Part shown: in pieces, positions 62,780 to 64,000 of the stretch
How the letters are laid out: every line of letters begins with the position of its first letter
Position numbering within the stretch: the first letter of the stretch is position 1
Assembly (NCBI GenBank): GCA_030407085.1
Contig: CM059584.1
Location: 429,501-493,500, forward strand
DNA: 64,000 bases
From: Trichopria drosophilae
Taxonomy: Eukaryota; Arthropoda; Insecta; Hymenoptera; Diapriidae
Reading direction: 5' to 3'
Made by a program: the position numbers and the translations under genes
Notes under the pieces: generated by a model
Told to the model about the DNA's origin: nothing
The model's database searches: none
The model's input: the letters and a program-made list of their open reading frames with translations, nothing else

Positions 62780-64000
62780 GTAAAGTTTAATCACATCTGC
62801 AGGCTAAAAAAGTATACCTTTGAAAATGTCCTATACGTGAGATTAAAGAGGATCGTTGTAATATTTCTCAATTTATTTGTATATATACCGAATAGACAAT
62901 TTTATTGTTCATTAATGGTCTTTCAAAACAAACTTCCTTAATGAAAATTTTATGTTTGGTTTGCATTCATTTAGCTATTTATTTGATCAACTTGGCTTTT
63001 ATTTACTGTCATCATTTCCTCAAACAAAAAAGCACAAACAAATTTATTTACTTGTACATTATAAAAAGCGTGAAATTTTTAGACGCATCAGTTGTTCAAA
63101 TATGGTATCTGTTCCTTCTTACTTTTTAAATTTGAATTAGTTAAAAGTAATTAATTCGCAAATAAATAGTGGGTTACTGGATCAAACGAATTTTAAAAAG
63201 TGTAAGTAAAATATTATTTTGTATTATTAGATGAATAGAATCAACTTTTTGAATAGAGTAATGCACTACAATTTTTTTAATATTTGTTGATTAAAAATTG
63301 ACTAATTCTTAGTAATCCACTTTTATTTGAAATGAATATTTTTTTTTAATAATTGAGATCTAGAGAGCATTAAGGATGCAAAGGGCTGCTAGTTTGTTTT
63401 AGGAATGCTCATTAATGCATTCTAATTTTTTTGTTATTTTAATAATTTTGATTATTAATCAAATTATCGTCACGTACCTTTATTTCTTCCTTTTAATTCT
63501 TAATTTCTTTCCATAAATGCTATCATTAGATTTGGTCAAACATTAAAAAAGAACCACTTTTGAGTAATCTGATCATCGTTAAGTGTGATGGAAATAAATG
63601 ATAATATTTCTTACCTTTCCCTAAGTTCCTACGTCACAGAAACAAAATGGATAATGAGTATGTACAATAAAAAATTATAAAGAATTGGGATACTAACTAA
63701 AAATGAAAATCGAATGAAATGAATTTTCATGAAAAATGATTTGGGTGGGAAACGACTCAAGTGTAGTAGAAACAATTGATTTTTGTCAATAAATTATTTT
63801 TGCAACTGCTCAGATTACTAAATATGTCATGCTCCATAGTGTTTCATTGATTATTATAATCCAATTACAATATTGGAGGACTATGACATAAAAAAAAAGA
63901 AATTGGTATGTCAATTAGGGACTAATACATAAGACTAAGATGATTTCTGGACTTCTCTTCTGGGCTTGCATTGAGACCAAAAAAATGCCCAGAAACTGGT
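62780..64000. other. Intron or 3' flank of the second S28 gene
   Basis: I searched the plus strand for the next S28 exon (RYF.N, GGEG, HR.YG) and saw none. AT-rich; the overlapping ORFs at 62905-63140 show no domain. Confidence 0.4.

Noticed and set aside
1..64000. Whole window considered as a bracovirus proviral segment because some wasps carry sugar-transporter genes there
   Set aside because: No viral structural or virulence gene family and no recognisable circularisation junctions were seen. The transporters, JHEH and S28 genes are ordinary intron-bearing host genes.

Overview
The window is AT-rich eukaryotic DNA with short spliced exons, canonical GT..AG introns and many decayed transposable elements. 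Its recognisable genes are a cluster of Tret1-like sugar transporters, a juvenile hormone epoxide hydrolase (JHEH) and family S28 serine peptidases. JHEH is an arthropod enzyme, so this is an insect. The low GC and the repeat style suggest a hymenopteran, possibly a parasitoid wasp, but that is inference. I found no bacterial, CRISPR, rRNA or convincing tRNA feature.

Layout. 0.7-3.1 kb (minus): a three-exon Tret1-like transporter with one frameshift in its last exon. 3.5-4.9 kb: a 1.36-kb foldback element. 5-13.4 kb: a repeat graveyard with a BEL/Pao integrase remnant (7.7-8.7 kb), a non-LTR reverse transcriptase remnant (9-9.8 kb) and an inverted-repeat element (11.3-11.9 kb). 13.4-14.15 kb (plus): an eroded Tret1-like pseudogene. 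15.9-20.7 kb (plus): a Tret1-like transporter with an intact frame but no 5' exon found. 20.8-26.9 kb: a duplicated repeat of about 550 bp, a degenerate tandem array carrying FTZ-F1-type TCAAGGTCA half-sites, and AT-rich DNA. 26.9-30.5 kb (minus): seven in-frame exons of an S28 peptidase homologue that has lost its catalytic Ser and His. 30.5-38.6 kb: hairpins, dispersed repeats and a decayed TE-like ORF. 39.2-51.3 kb (plus): a complete six-exon JHEH with all catalytic residues. 53.1-53.4 kb: a 122-bp tandem repeat. 54.1-57.7 kb: a 5'-truncated non-LTR retrotransposon with a (AAATTC)n tail and flanking direct repeats. 62.6-62.8 kb (plus): the signal-peptide first exon of a second S28 gene that runs off the window.

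Functional reading. The three transporter loci share the same exon phases, which points to local duplication: one copy with an open frame, one with a single frameshift, one dead. JHEH would open the epoxide of juvenile hormone at the ER membrane. The S28 homologue keeps a long open frame with correct splicing but lacks two of three catalytic residues. That makes it the most unusual gene here: a pseudopeptidase rather than a pseudogene. Exon boundaries were worked out by hand from splice signals, reading-frame continuity and family conservation; none was checked against transcripts.
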